64,000 bases of DNA, taken from positions 1 through 64,000 of the forward strand of contig JAJDEO010000069.1 in assembly GCA_029259745.1 (NCBI GenBank), in the 5' to 3' direction. The DNA is from Planctomycetota bacterium (lineage in GTDB: Bacteria > Planctomycetota > B15-G4). The position numbers and the translations under genes were made by a program. The notes under the pieces are model-generated. The model ran no database searches. It had not been told where the DNA came from and was given only the letters and a program-made list of their open reading frames with translations. Positions 47,428 to 55,857 of this stretch are shown piece after piece; position 1 is the first letter of the stretch, and every line of letters starts with the position of its first letter.

Positions 47428-48106
47428 CGAGGCGCGCCCAGTGCCGAATCCCACGGTGCACGAGATCGCTGTCGAAGGTGACATCGCGGCTCAGCGTGTC
47501 GGCGACCCAAGCCGCTCCCCATCCGCCCGTCGCGATGACGGGTGCGTGCCCGAAGGTCGCGCGAATTTCGGCAACGAGACGATCGACACCGCCGACACAC
47601 AAGCCCCAGACGCCGCGACTGATCGCCTCGTCGGTGTTGCCACCGGGGGCGAGCGGCACGCGTACGCCGGGCAACTCCGGCAGCTGTTCGGCGTGCACCG
47701 ACAGAGCCTTCGCCGCAATCGCCGGCCCCGGTGCGATGTAGCCGCCGCGGTAGACGCCGGCCGCATCGACGACATCAAGCGTCACGGCTGTGCCGGCGTC
47801 GACGACGATGCCGGGCCCGGGCAACATGGCCGTGGCCGCGGCGAGACGATCGGCACCCGCTGTCGTGGCCAGCGCGGGCGGGTCGAGCCGGCAGCGCGGC
47901 TCACGCAGCACGCGGACGTCGACGGGCAGCGCGTCACACAACGCCGCGAGTCGAGTCGGGGCCACGGAGATCGCCACGATCTCGCCTTGACCTTCGGCGA
48001 CCCAGCGCACGACGTCTGGCAGAGCCGCCGACGACCGCACCGTCACCTCGTCGTCGCGCCAGTGCCCGACGCTCCACGTCGAGTTGCCGACGTCGATCGT
48101 GATCAC
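47420..48106 (-). CDS. coaX: Type III pantothenate kinase
   Basis: Phosphorylates pantothenate, the first step of CoA synthesis, with relaxed dependence on nucleotide and monovalent cation. 228 aa, slightly short for the family. Visible motifs are IDVGNSTW at the start, GADRLAAATAM (substrate site), VVDAGTAVTLDVVDA and GGYIAPGPAI. It lies 11 nt downstream of the PDZ-protein gene and overlaps the GTPase gene by 8 nt. CoaD is encoded about 39 kb away in this window. Confidence 0.93.
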   Translation of the reverse strand: MITIDVGNSTWSVGHWRDDEVTVRSSAALPDVVRWVAEGQGEIVAISVAPTRLAALCDALPVDVRVLREPRCRLDPPALATTAGADRLAAATAMLPGPGIVVDAGTAVTLDVVDAAGVYRGGYIAPGPAIAAKALSVHAEQLPELPGVRVPLAPGGNTDEAISRGVWGLCVGGVDRLVAEIRATFGHAPVIATGGWGAAWVADTLSRDVTFDSDLVHRGIRHWARLGG

Positions 48107-48117
48107 GCGCGCAGCGC

Positions 48118-49137
48118 TCAGTTCGGCGGGTAGAGCGTGATCGTGTCGATCTTGCCAAAACGCTGGTAGACGATCGTGTACGACGGCTCGTCCGGGTTGG
48201 CCTGGTACCAGTTGATCGCCGAGCTGATCGACGACATCGGCACGCCATTGACGGAGATGATCTGGTCACCCGATTCGAAGCCGACCTCTTCGGCGACCGA
48301 ACCCTCTTCGACGGCCGTGAGCTCGAGCAGCGTCTTGCCGCCGCCTGCCGGTGTGAACGGACGCGTCCGAATGTCCTTGAGCACGTGCTTGGAAGGATCG
48401 GTGCGGATCGTCTCGATCGTCTTGCTGCCCAGCAGAATCTGGGTCTTGCCCTCGCTCGAGAGCAGCCGCTGGGTCTCCTCGGGCCACTCCTCGAGATCGG
48501 CGCGCGGGTCGTCGGCATCAGGGACGCTCCAGCCGGCGAGCGGTCCATCGTTGCCACCGGCGCCGAGCTTCGGCGTGATGCTGACTTCCTTGCCGCCCCA
48601 CGAGAACACGACCTCTTGCGTGCCGATGCGCACGACCTCACCGAGGTAGGGCTCGACATCGTAGGGAGGTTCGAGCGTGGTGCCTTCGGTGACGTGGATG
48701 CGCGCGGCCTTGCTGTTCGACGTGATGTTCGCGGCCGGCAGGTAGCTCACGGCCGCAAAGCGTGCCAGCGGGTCGCCGCTGTGCACGATAAGACCGATCT
48801 CGAGCACCTGAGCGATCGGCTTGATGACGACCTCCTTCTTCACCGGCTTATCGTCGTCGGGCCCCTTGACCACCGGCACCGGACGCAAGGTGCCGTCGAC
48901 GATGGCATCCCAGATCGCGTTGCGACGCTGCTCGTCGTAACCGATCACGACGGGCTCCCCGACGACACGGGTCTGCTTCATCAGCAACTCCGAGTACTCC
49001 GCCGACGGCGGCGAGTCGTAGATGCGTTCGACCTTGGTGTTCTTGTAAACGGTCCAGAAGGCCCAGCCGGCGCCACCGAGGGCGGCCACGCAGAGGAGCC
49101 AGATGAGCAGTTTGACCTTGCGGATGTTGAGGCGCAT
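48118..49137 (-). CDS. Membrane-anchored PDZ protein, GspC-like
   Basis: 339 aa. One N-terminal membrane helix (about 8-28) is followed by a periplasmic region and a C-terminal PDZ domain (about 262-335: LLELTAVEEGSVAEEVGFESGDQIISVNGVP broken over its strands). This layout is that of type II secretion GspC, which contacts the secretin. No other secretion gene is next to it; a prepilin peptidase is 12 kb away. The region before PDZ has no obvious GspC homology-region match, so this is a guess at family level. Confidence 0.6.
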   Translation of the reverse strand: MRLNIRKVKLLIWLLCVAALGGAGWAFWTVYKNTKVERIYDSPPSAEYSELLMKQTRVVGEPVVIGYDEQRRNAIWDAIVDGTLRPVPVVKGPDDDKPVKKEVVIKPIAQVLEIGLIVHSGDPLARFAAVSYLPAANITSNSKAARIHVTEGTTLEPPYDVEPYLGEVVRIGTQEVVFSWGGKEVSITPKLGAGGNDGPLAGWSVPDADDPRADLEEWPEETQRLLSSEGKTQILLGSKTIETIRTDPSKHVLKDIRTRPFTPAGGGKTLLELTAVEEGSVAEEVGFESGDQIISVNGVPMSSISSAINWYQANPDEPSYTIVYQRFGKIDTITLYPPN

Positions 49138-49376
49138 AGCGGCGTTCCGGGTGCGGTGCGAGCCGGTGAGACTCGCCTGGACTCACGAGGATCGTAGCGA
49201 GGACGTGCGGCAGACGGCAGGGCGAGGCGAGTCAGCTTCTCTCGGCACGCCCGGTGATGTGACACGAGCCCCGTTCTCGTCGACGATTCGGTGCCACCGG
49301 CACTTTCACGAAGAGTTCGAAGGGATGCAACTTTGGACGACGTGCCCGCCGGAGTCTTCCCGGCGATGGGCGCGGC

Positions 49377-50444
49377 TCAACCGGCGTCTTCCTGCCTCGG
49401 ATCCGTGTGGCCCAACTCGTGAGGCGGAATTCGGCGCGCAGGCGCCGGCTCGCGCGGGCGGGCCTCGTCGACGAGGTTTCGCAGCCGGCCCATGAGAGGT
49501 CGAATGCCGTCGCCCGATTGAGAGGAGAAGGCCAGAATCGGCTGACCGCTGGCGGCCTCGAGGGCGGCCACGATCTCGCCGGCGTCGGGCATGAGGTCGG
49601 TTTTCGAGACGACGACCACTGTGGCCTTCGTGTCGAGGCCCAGGCCCGACTGCTTCAACTCGGCACAGATCGTGTGGTAGCCCTCGACGGCTGCCTCGAC
49701 GCCGTTCTCACACGAGACGAGGTGCAGCAGCGTGCGCGTGCGGGCGATGTGGCGCAGGAAGCGGTCGCCGAGCCCGGCGCCCTCGTGCGCACCCTCGATG
49801 AGCCCGGGGATGTCGGCCATGACGAGGCTCGAGTCGAAGAAATCGACGAGCCCGAGCACCGGCGCCAGTGTGGTGAAGGGGTAGGCCGCCACCTTGGGGC
49901 GGGCCGAACTCAAGCGACGCAGCAACGTCGACTTGCCCGCGTTCGGCAACCCGACGAGCCCGACGTCGGCCACGAGGCGCAGCTCGAGCTGAAGCGCGCG
50001 CGTGGCGCCTTCCTTGCCCTCGGTGATGCGCGTGGGCGTCTGGTTCGTGGCGTGGGCGAAGTGTTTGTTGCCGCGGCCACCGGCACCACCTTCGACGATC
50101 ACACACTCGAGGCCGTGCTCGTCGAGGTCGCGCAGGACGTGACCGCGCTCGGCATCGCGGATGAGCGTTCCGACGGGAACCTCGAGAACGATCGGCTCGC
50201 CGGACGCGCCGTGCTTGAGGTTGCTTCCGCCACCCTCGCCATGCGGGGCGCGGTAGTGGCGCCCCGACGTGATCGCCTGCAGCGTGTCGATGTGCTCGTT
50301 GGCGCGCACGATCACGTCGCCGCCACGCCCGCCGTCGCCACCGTCGGGGCCTCCGCGCGGGATGTACTTCTCGCGCCGGAACGACAACGCTCCGTCGCCC
50401 CCCACCCCGGAGGACACCGTGATCACGACTTCATCGATGAACAA
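49377..50444 (-). CDS. obg: Obg/CgtA GTPase
   Basis: Essential GTPase of 50S ribosome assembly and stress control. 355 aa. The glycine-rich Obg fold at the N-terminus (FIDEVVITVSSGVGGDGALSFRREKYIPRGGPDGGDGG) is complete. The G domain has GLPNAGKSTL, a TTLAP switch I, DIPGLIEGAHEGAGLG and SKTDLM for NKxD. The C-terminal tail is short, basic and acidic mixed. Transcribed with the L21 and L27 genes, an order conserved across bacteria. Confidence 0.97.
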   Translation of the reverse strand: MFIDEVVITVSSGVGGDGALSFRREKYIPRGGPDGGDGGRGGDVIVRANEHIDTLQAITSGRHYRAPHGEGGGSNLKHGASGEPIVLEVPVGTLIRDAERGHVLRDLDEHGLECVIVEGGAGGRGNKHFAHATNQTPTRITEGKEGATRALQLELRLVADVGLVGLPNAGKSTLLRRLSSARPKVAAYPFTTLAPVLGLVDFFDSSLVMADIPGLIEGAHEGAGLGDRFLRHIARTRTLLHLVSCENGVEAAVEGYHTICAELKQSGLGLDTKATVVVVSKTDLMPDAGEIVAALEAASGQPILAFSSQSGDGIRPLMGRLRNLVDEARPREPAPARRIPPHELGHTDPRQEDAG

Positions 50445-50492
50445 CGAACCGCACCTCTCGCAGTTGCGACGGAATCCGCGGTTCGCTCGGCG

Positions 50493-50750
50493 TCAGGACG
50501 CCGCGACCGCCGGCTCGTCGATGTGAATCCGACGTTGCGTGCCGAAACGGACGATGCCGTCGGACTTCGCGAAGAGCGTGTGGTCGCGCCCCTCGCCAAC
50601 GTTGTAGCCGGGACGGAACGTGCTGCCCGTCTGACGCACGAGGATCGTGCCGGCCGTGACGACTTGACCCGCGTAGCGCTTCACACCGCGGTGCTGAGGG
50701 TTGCTGTCGCGACCATTGCGCGAGGAACCCTGTCCCTTCTTATGTGCCAT
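50493..50750 (-). CDS. rpmA: 50S ribosomal protein L27
   Basis: 85 aa. MAHKKGQGSSRNGRDSNPQHRGVKRYAGQ is the L27 N-terminus that reaches the peptidyl transferase centre. It starts directly with MAHKKG, so no N-terminal cleavage sequence is present. The rplU stop is 15 nt upstream and obg follows after a 48-nt gap. Confidence 0.98.
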   Translation of the reverse strand: MAHKKGQGSSRNGRDSNPQHRGVKRYAGQVVTAGTILVRQTGSTFRPGYNVGEGRDHTLFAKSDGIVRFGTQRRIHIDEPAVAAS

Positions 50751-50765
50751 CGGTCTTTCTCGGGA

Positions 50766-51131
50766 TCAGCCGACCGAGCCGATCGTCACGCGCGTGTGCG
50801 CCTGACGATGACCCTGCTTGCGGCGGTAGTCTTTGCGACGTCGGAACTTGTAGACGTGGATCTTCTTGCCCTTCTCGTGGGCTTTGACGGTGGCCTTGAC
50901 GGAGGCGCCGTCGACCAGCGGAGCGCCGATCGTGTCGCCCAGGGCGAGCACCTTGTCGAAGACGACCTCATCGCCTTCGGCGACGCCGGGAAGGTGGTCG
51001 ATCACGAGTTCTTCGTCGGCTTCGACGACGTACTGGCGACCGCGGTCTTGAATGATGGCCTTCACGGCGACGTCCGCGCCCGTGCGGCGCGGCTCCGGAG
51101 GAGGAGGGTTTTCTAGATCTAGAGGGGCCAT
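50766..51131 (-). CDS. rplU: 50S ribosomal protein L21
   Basis: 121 aa from the ATG at 51131, or 99 aa from the GTG at 51065. The L21 core runs from VKAIIQDRGRQYVVEADEEL to VYKFRRRKDYRRKQGHRQAHTRV. The extra 22 residues (MAPLDLENPPPPEPRR...) are proline-rich and absent from ordinary L21. Neither start has a good ribosome site, so the length is unsettled. A CTAGATCTAG palindrome lies in the extension codons. Confidence 0.95.
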   Translation of the reverse strand: MAPLDLENPPPPEPRRTGADVAVKAIIQDRGRQYVVEADEELVIDHLPGVAEGDEVVFDKVLALGDTIGAPLVDGASVKATVKAHEKGKKIHVYKFRRRKDYRRKQGHRQAHTRVTIGSVG

Positions 51132-51214
51132 AGCGTACGGGCCGGGCGCCGCGGGTCAAGCCCCGACGCCCAGCCCATCAGTGCTTCATCAACGCTTGGG
51201 ATCGAAATCCGTCA

Positions 51215-53764
51215 TCAGGCCCGGCGGTGGTCGCTCTCGGGCAGAGTGACCATGGCGCGAATCTCGCAGTCCTCGTAGGCGAACCGATGGTCGGCCCGCA
51301 CGAAGATCGTCTTCCGGGATTCTTGCTCGAGCTGCGCGATCAGGGCCCGCTGCTGGTTCAGGACGGCCTCGGCGACCTCAGGCCGCACGGTCACGACGAG
51401 CACCGCACCGGGCTTCGAGAGATTCTCGCGGATCTGACGGATGACCGACAGCCACGATGTCTCGTCGGACGGGATGAACCCCGTCCCCGAGCAGTAGGGG
51501 CACTTCTCGTGGACCGAGCGCTTGAGGCTCGGGCGGACACGCTGACGCGTCAGTTCGAGGATCCCGAACGGCGAGATCCGCGCGACCTTGATGCGCGCGC
51601 GGTCGTTCCGCAGGCGCTCCTTGAAGAGCCGCTCGATCTCCTTGCGCTGCTTCTCGGCACGCATGTCGATGAAGTCGATCACGACGACACCACCGAGGTC
51701 GCGCAGACGGATCTGACGTGCGATCTCGACGGCCGCCTCACTGTTCACCTGGAACGCCGTGTCATCGATCGTGCTACCCGGCGGCGGCTTGTAGCGCCCC
51801 GAGTTGACGTCGATCGCAACCAGCGCTTCGGTCTGTTCCATGACCAGCGAGATGCCGGACTTCAGCTCGACGCGGTGATGCAACAGCTCCGCGATCTCCT
51901 TCTCGATCGCGAAGTGGTGGAACAGTGGTCGCTGGTCCGTGAACTCGACGACCTTCTCGACGGCCTCGGGCATGATCTGCGAGACGAAGTCACGCGCCTT
52001 GGCGGCCGTGGCCTTGTCGTCGATGACGATCTCACCGTCGCCGTCGTAGAGGTCGCGCAACGTGCGGATGACGACGTCGCTCTCTTGGTAGAGCAGCACC
52101 GGTGCGTCGTGGTGCGAGACGCGCGTGCGCATCTGCTCCCAGAGGCGCAGCAGGTAGTCGAGATCGCGCTGCAGGTCCTCGGCCGTGCAGCCGTGCCCCG
52201 CCGTGCGGACGATGAAGCCGAGACCCTCGGGGCACTCGAGTTCACGCACGACACCCTTGAGGCGATCGCGTTCGGCCCCGTCGGTGACCTTGCGTGAGAC
52301 ACCCCGTTTCTGGATGCCGGGCATGAGAACGACAAAGCGTCCGGGCAGCGAAAGGTAGGTCGTGAGAGTCGGACCCTTCGTCCCGATGCCGTCCTTGATG
52401 ACCTGGACGACAATCTCCTGCCCCTTGTGGAGGATGTCTTCGATGGCCGGGAGGCGACGCTGCTCGCGACGTCCGCCGCCATTCCCGCCATTCCCGCTTG
52501 TGCGCTTGGCCGGCGGCGTGCCGCCACGACGACCACGCCCGCGCCCGCGGCGACGACCACCGCGCGTGACCTCCTTGGCCGCCGTGCGCTCTTCGTCGTC
52601 ATCGTCATCGTCGTCGCTGTCGGACGACTCGGACTCGCCCTCGCCGTTCTCGTCGCCGGACTCGGACTTCGAGCGCCAGCCTTTGCGACGTCCGCGACGC
52701 GAACGCCTGCGACGACCACCACTCGACTCGCCCTCGTCGTCGTCATCCGAGTCCTCGGAAGACCGCTTGGCGTCCGACGACTGCTCAGAAGCGTCGTCGT
52801 CGTCCGAGTCGTCGTCGTCGGACTCGTCGGAATCGTCGTCGTCGCTGTCTTCGTCGTCGCCATCGCTGCTGGACTCCCAGTTATGGATGTCCTCGACCGT
52901 CAGCTCGTCGTCGTCGTCAGAATCCTCGTCGTCGTCTTCTGAATCGTCGTCATCTTCGTCATCGTCGTCGTCATCCGAGTCGTCGTCGTCCTCGAGATCT
53001 TCGAGGAGTTCGAGCGCCTCGTCCTCGGCACTGCCGTCGTGATCACGGGCGTGGAGCTCGTCGTGCAGCTCGTCAGGATCCAGCACGGGGGTGTCGTCGT
53101 CGTCATCGGCTTCGGCCACGGCGACCCCGTCGCCGCGACCGTTGCGCGCGCCGCGGACGTCGTCGTCGGACGACTCGTCGTCCTCGGAGTCGTCCTCCTC
53201 GTCGTCGCCTTCACCGTCGGCCTTCGACCGCTCCCCACCACGGCCGCGACGACCACCACGGCGACGACGACGCTTGGGCGCATCCTCGTCTCCGTCCTCG
53301 TCCTCGCCCGCGGCGCTCTCAGCCGACTCGTCGTCGCCTTCGTCGCCGTCTTTCTTCTTTTTCTTCTTTGGCTTCATCTCGACGACGTCGTCGTCGTTTG
53401 CCGACTCACGGGCCTCTTGGACCGGAGCGAGCAGCCCGCGCTCGTCCTCGCCGACCGCTGCCATGCAGAGATCGGAGACGTGCAGGAAGCCCTGGCGATG
53501 GTGACCAAACTCGACGAACGCAGCACCAATCGACTTCTCGATGTTGGTGATGCGGGCCTTGTAGATGTTGCCCAGCGTGCTGCCGAGGGACTGCCGCTCG
53601 ATGTAGTACTCCTCGAGTCGGCCGTTCTCGATGATCGCGATGCGGCTCTCTTCGAACTCGCGCGCGTTGATCAGCAGTTTGCGGCGGGCACCTCCTGATC
53701 CTCCTCCTTTCGAGCTCCCCGAACGGCGGGAACCTCGTCCTCCTGAGCGTCGGCGGCGTGCCAT
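51215..53764 (-). CDS. rng: RNase E/G with S1 domain split by a large acidic insertion
   Basis: 849 aa endoribonuclease for mRNA decay and rRNA processing. The S1 RNA-binding domain starts with GNIYKARITNIEKSIGAAFVEFG (65-87). It is interrupted at about 102 and resumes at about 438 (LPAIEDILHKGQEIVVQV). In between are about 335 residues rich in Asp, Glu and Ser with basic Arg/Gly patches (KPKKKKKK, RRRRRGGRRGRGG). The catalytic part is intact: DNase-I-like AIDVNSGRY (Asp652), VIDFID (Asp697) and the zinc link CPYCSGTG (755-762). AAGGAG lies 7 nt before the ATG. It overlaps the upstream gene by 94 nt. Confidence 0.95.
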   Translation of the reverse strand: MARRRRSGGRGSRRSGSSKGGGSGGARRKLLINAREFEESRIAIIENGRLEEYYIERQSLGSTLGNIYKARITNIEKSIGAAFVEFGHHRQGFLHVSDLCMAAVGEDERGLLAPVQEARESANDDDVVEMKPKKKKKKDGDEGDDESAESAAGEDEDGDEDAPKRRRRRGGRRGRGGERSKADGEGDDEEDDSEDDESSDDDVRGARNGRGDGVAVAEADDDDDTPVLDPDELHDELHARDHDGSAEDEALELLEDLEDDDDSDDDDDDEDDDDSEDDDEDSDDDDELTVEDIHNWESSSDGDDEDSDDDDSDESDDDDSDDDDASEQSSDAKRSSEDSDDDDEGESSGGRRRRSRRGRRKGWRSKSESGDENGEGESESSDSDDDDDDDEERTAAKEVTRGGRRRGRGRGRRGGTPPAKRTSGNGGNGGGRREQRRLPAIEDILHKGQEIVVQVIKDGIGTKGPTLTTYLSLPGRFVVLMPGIQKRGVSRKVTDGAERDRLKGVVRELECPEGLGFIVRTAGHGCTAEDLQRDLDYLLRLWEQMRTRVSHHDAPVLLYQESDVVIRTLRDLYDGDGEIVIDDKATAAKARDFVSQIMPEAVEKVVEFTDQRPLFHHFAIEKEIAELLHHRVELKSGISLVMEQTEALVAIDVNSGRYKPPPGSTIDDTAFQVNSEAAVEIARQIRLRDLGGVVVIDFIDMRAEKQRKEIERLFKERLRNDRARIKVARISPFGILELTRQRVRPSLKRSVHEKCPYCSGTGFIPSDETSWLSVIRQIRENLSKPGAVLVVTVRPEVAEAVLNQQRALIAQLEQESRKTIFVRADHRFAYEDCEIRAMVTLPESDHRRA

Positions 53765-54423
53765 GAAGCTTCTCCTTCATGACGCACCGAAGCGCACCTC
53801 TTTGTCGCGGGACCAAAGGTCGGTGAGGGATGCCCTGCCTGTTCAGCGAGAGCGACCAACGCCGTGAGCACGGGGCTCGGGCGCGGGGGTTTTCCATCTA
53901 GACGTTGGAGATCCAGCACCATCTGTGAGCCGGCAATGGAGCCGGCAGCGACCAGCGGACGGATGTCGAGCGACTCGCCCGGCTTACGCGGATGATCGAT
54001 GGTGAAAGACGACGACTCGAGCAGTGCGGTCAGTGCGTCGGCGGCGGACCCTGCATGCGATGCGATGTCCACGAGCCAGCGCGTCTGCGCAGCCGGCTCG
54101 GGCATGGCACCACGGACGACGGACACCAGGCGCACACACTCGGGAAGAGCTTGGCGCAGTGGTTCGGCGACGTCCTCAGGCGTGAGGTCCTGGGTCAGTG
54201 TCAGTCCGATGTCCTCACCCTGGGACGCAGTCCCTACGGGCAGAGCATCGGCGAATGCGATCTTGATGCGGGGATGAAATCCCTGCGTGGAAAGCAGCGG
54301 AAGGCCGCTGCGCCGCAGCGAACGCTCGACGAGTCGATGGAAATCGAGATTCCCCAGGAAGCGGGCATCCCCGTCCTTCGAAATGGAAATCGTCGTCGGA
54401 TAGCGCGTGTCGGCGGCGGTCAT
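53671..54423 (-). CDS. DUF2344 / TIGR03936 family protein
   Basis: 250 aa from the ATG at 54423. The core RYPTTISISKDGDARFLGNLDFHRLVERSLRRSGLPLL, with STQGFHPRIKIAFADALPVG, is the DUF2344 signature; the family is often fused or adjacent to radical-SAM or RNase G genes. An in-frame GTG at 54489 could extend the start by 22 residues. The last 31 codons overlap the first 94 nt of the RNase gene in another frame. The biochemical role is unknown; its link with RNase G suggests RNA metabolism. Confidence 0.85.
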   Translation of the reverse strand: MTAADTRYPTTISISKDGDARFLGNLDFHRLVERSLRRSGLPLLSTQGFHPRIKIAFADALPVGTASQGEDIGLTLTQDLTPEDVAEPLRQALPECVRLVSVVRGAMPEPAAQTRWLVDIASHAGSAADALTALLESSSFTIDHPRKPGESLDIRPLVAAGSIAGSQMVLDLQRLDGKPPRPSPVLTALVALAEQAGHPSPTFGPATKRCASVRHEGEASWHAADAQEDEVPAVRGARKEEDQEVPAANC

Positions 54424-54636
54424 CTTGAACTCGATGAGTCCGGGAGGAGCCGCATCAAGAATGTGCGCCTCGTCGTGGGACTCGATCACGAGTGCGAGCG
54501 GTTCTCATCGAACCACGTGCTCGCTGCGACAGGGTAGCGGCAAGCGTGCGCCGGACCAAGCCCCCTGCTGCGTCCCCTCGTGGACCCCGCCGATTGCCCG
54601 TGCGCTCGGCTGCCGATGGTCCACGACGCGCCGTGC

Positions 54637-54930
54637 TCACATCTCGTCGAACCCTCGTGCGACCAGCGCCACGAGGTCCTCGAGCACCGCATCGGCACCT
54701 TCGCCGTCGGCCTCGAAGACGAGCTCTGAGCCCTGGCCGGCCGCCAACGTCATCAGCGAGAAGGCCGAGCCACCGTCGACGGGCGGACCGCCCTCGGGCC
54801 CCACCACCTGGACGGGGCACTTGTGCTGCATCACCGTCCGCACGATCAGACTGATCGGGCGGGCATGCAGTCCCTGCGGATTGACGATCGTCGCCGAGGC
54901 TCTCACGGAGACGGTCTCAGGAATCGCCAA
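54637..54930 (-). CDS. ptsH: HPr-family phosphocarrier protein
   Basis: 97 aa. NPQGLHARP (His22) is the phosphorylation site, and GGSAFSLMTLAAGQGSEL holds the serine equivalent to Ser46 of regulatory HPr proteins. It carries a phosphate to EIIA, here most likely the PtsN-like protein encoded upstream. No EI gene is visible. About eight extra residues at the N-terminus precede the HPr fold. 12 nt downstream of ptsN. Confidence 0.93.
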   Translation of the reverse strand: MAIPETVSVRASATIVNPQGLHARPISLIVRTVMQHKCPVQVVGPEGGPPVDGGSAFSLMTLAAGQGSELVFEADGEGADAVLEDLVALVARGFDEM

Positions 54931-54942
54931 CGACGCGGAACA

Positions 54943-55407
54943 TCAGGACGCTCGTTCCTTGAGCACCTCGAAGATGTCCGCTGCCGTGGTCGACTGACGG
55001 ATGAAGCTCGTGAAGTCGGGATCGCGCGCAAGCGTCGAGATGAAGCGAAGCATCTCGAGGTGCTCTTCGGCACGGCTGTCGGGCGAGATCAGCATCACCA
55101 TGGCGTAGACCGGCTCGCCGTCGATGGCTCGGAAGTCGATCCCGTCCGGCGACCGTGCAATGACGCCTCCGTGCCGACGCAGGCCTTCGATCTTCGCGTG
55201 CGGGATCGCGATCCCACGGCCGAGTCCCGTGCTTCCGCGCTCTTCACGCGCCAGCAAACCCTCCAGCGCCTGCTCCTTGCGGGCCTTGGGCAGCACGCCT
55301 CCCTTGACGGCGACGCTGACGAGTTCCTCGAGAACAGCGTCACGCGTCGTCGCCTGCAGGTGCGGCACGCAGGCATCGACAGAGAAGAACTCCATACAGT
55401 CGGTCAC
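54943..55407 (-). CDS. ptsN: PTS EIIA (PtsN/fructose-type) regulatory protein
   Basis: 154 aa. GRGIAIPHAKIEG gives the phosphorylated His70, and SPDSRAEEHLEMLRFISTL is the conserved EIIA-Ntr stretch. With no EIIB or EIIC nearby it is likely a nitrogen-PTS regulator rather than a sugar transporter subunit. It overlaps hpf by ATGA and is followed by ptsH. Confidence 0.94.
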   Translation of the reverse strand: MTDCMEFFSVDACVPHLQATTRDAVLEELVSVAVKGGVLPKARKEQALEGLLAREERGSTGLGRGIAIPHAKIEGLRRHGGVIARSPDGIDFRAIDGEPVYAMVMLISPDSRAEEHLEMLRFISTLARDPDFTSFIRQSTTAADIFEVLKERAS

Positions 55408-55721
55408 GGACGAACCTCGCCACGGTGGTGATCGCGAAGCCGCTCTTTTGCCTTCTTCACTTGTCGCTCCAGCTTGTGGACCACGGAGTCGATCGATGCC
55501 GTCACGGAATCGTTCGTGGCGTGGCCGACGAAAACGAGGTGAGGCGCCGCAGAGACGATCACCTCTGTCGTGTGCTGCTGGTGTTCCTTGTCGAGCACGA
55601 TCTCGATGCGCTGCACCCCATCAAAGAAGCGCGTGATCTTTTGAACCTTCTCGATCGCGTACTGCTTGACGGACTCGGGATGCTGTTCGTGACGGTCGGT
55701 GAAATCGACGCGGAGTGTCAT
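55404..55721 (-). CDS. hpf: Ribosome hibernation promoting factor (short HPF/YfiA)
   Basis: 105 aa. MTLRVDFTDRHEQHPESVKQYAIEKVQKI and the FDGVQRIEIVLDKEHQQHTTEVIV strands match the HPF fold; the length is that of the short form without a C-terminal dimerisation domain. It blocks the 30S decoding site in starved cells. It overlaps ptsN by ATGA and lies 136 nt downstream of truA. The start is the ATG at 55721; longer frames upstream are not family-like. Confidence 0.94.
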   Translation of the reverse strand: MTLRVDFTDRHEQHPESVKQYAIEKVQKITRFFDGVQRIEIVLDKEHQQHTTEVIVSAAPHLVFVGHATNDSVTASIDSVVHKLERQVKKAKERLRDHHRGEVRP

Positions 55722-55857
55722 GAAATTCGCCGGTGGGTCTTGGGGAACACAGCTGTCGCGCGCGGTTCGCGTTCGTCTTCCCCGACGATCGCCAGCCAAC
55801 CGCAGCCCGACGTGCCCCAGGATAGCAAGGACGGCCTGTTCGCGCCTCGCTTCGCCA

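Noticed and set aside
52580..53400. Trinucleotide GTC/GAC repeats that looked like a microsatellite array
   Set aside because: They encode the acidic insertion of RNase E/G and stay in frame, so they are not a separate repeat element.
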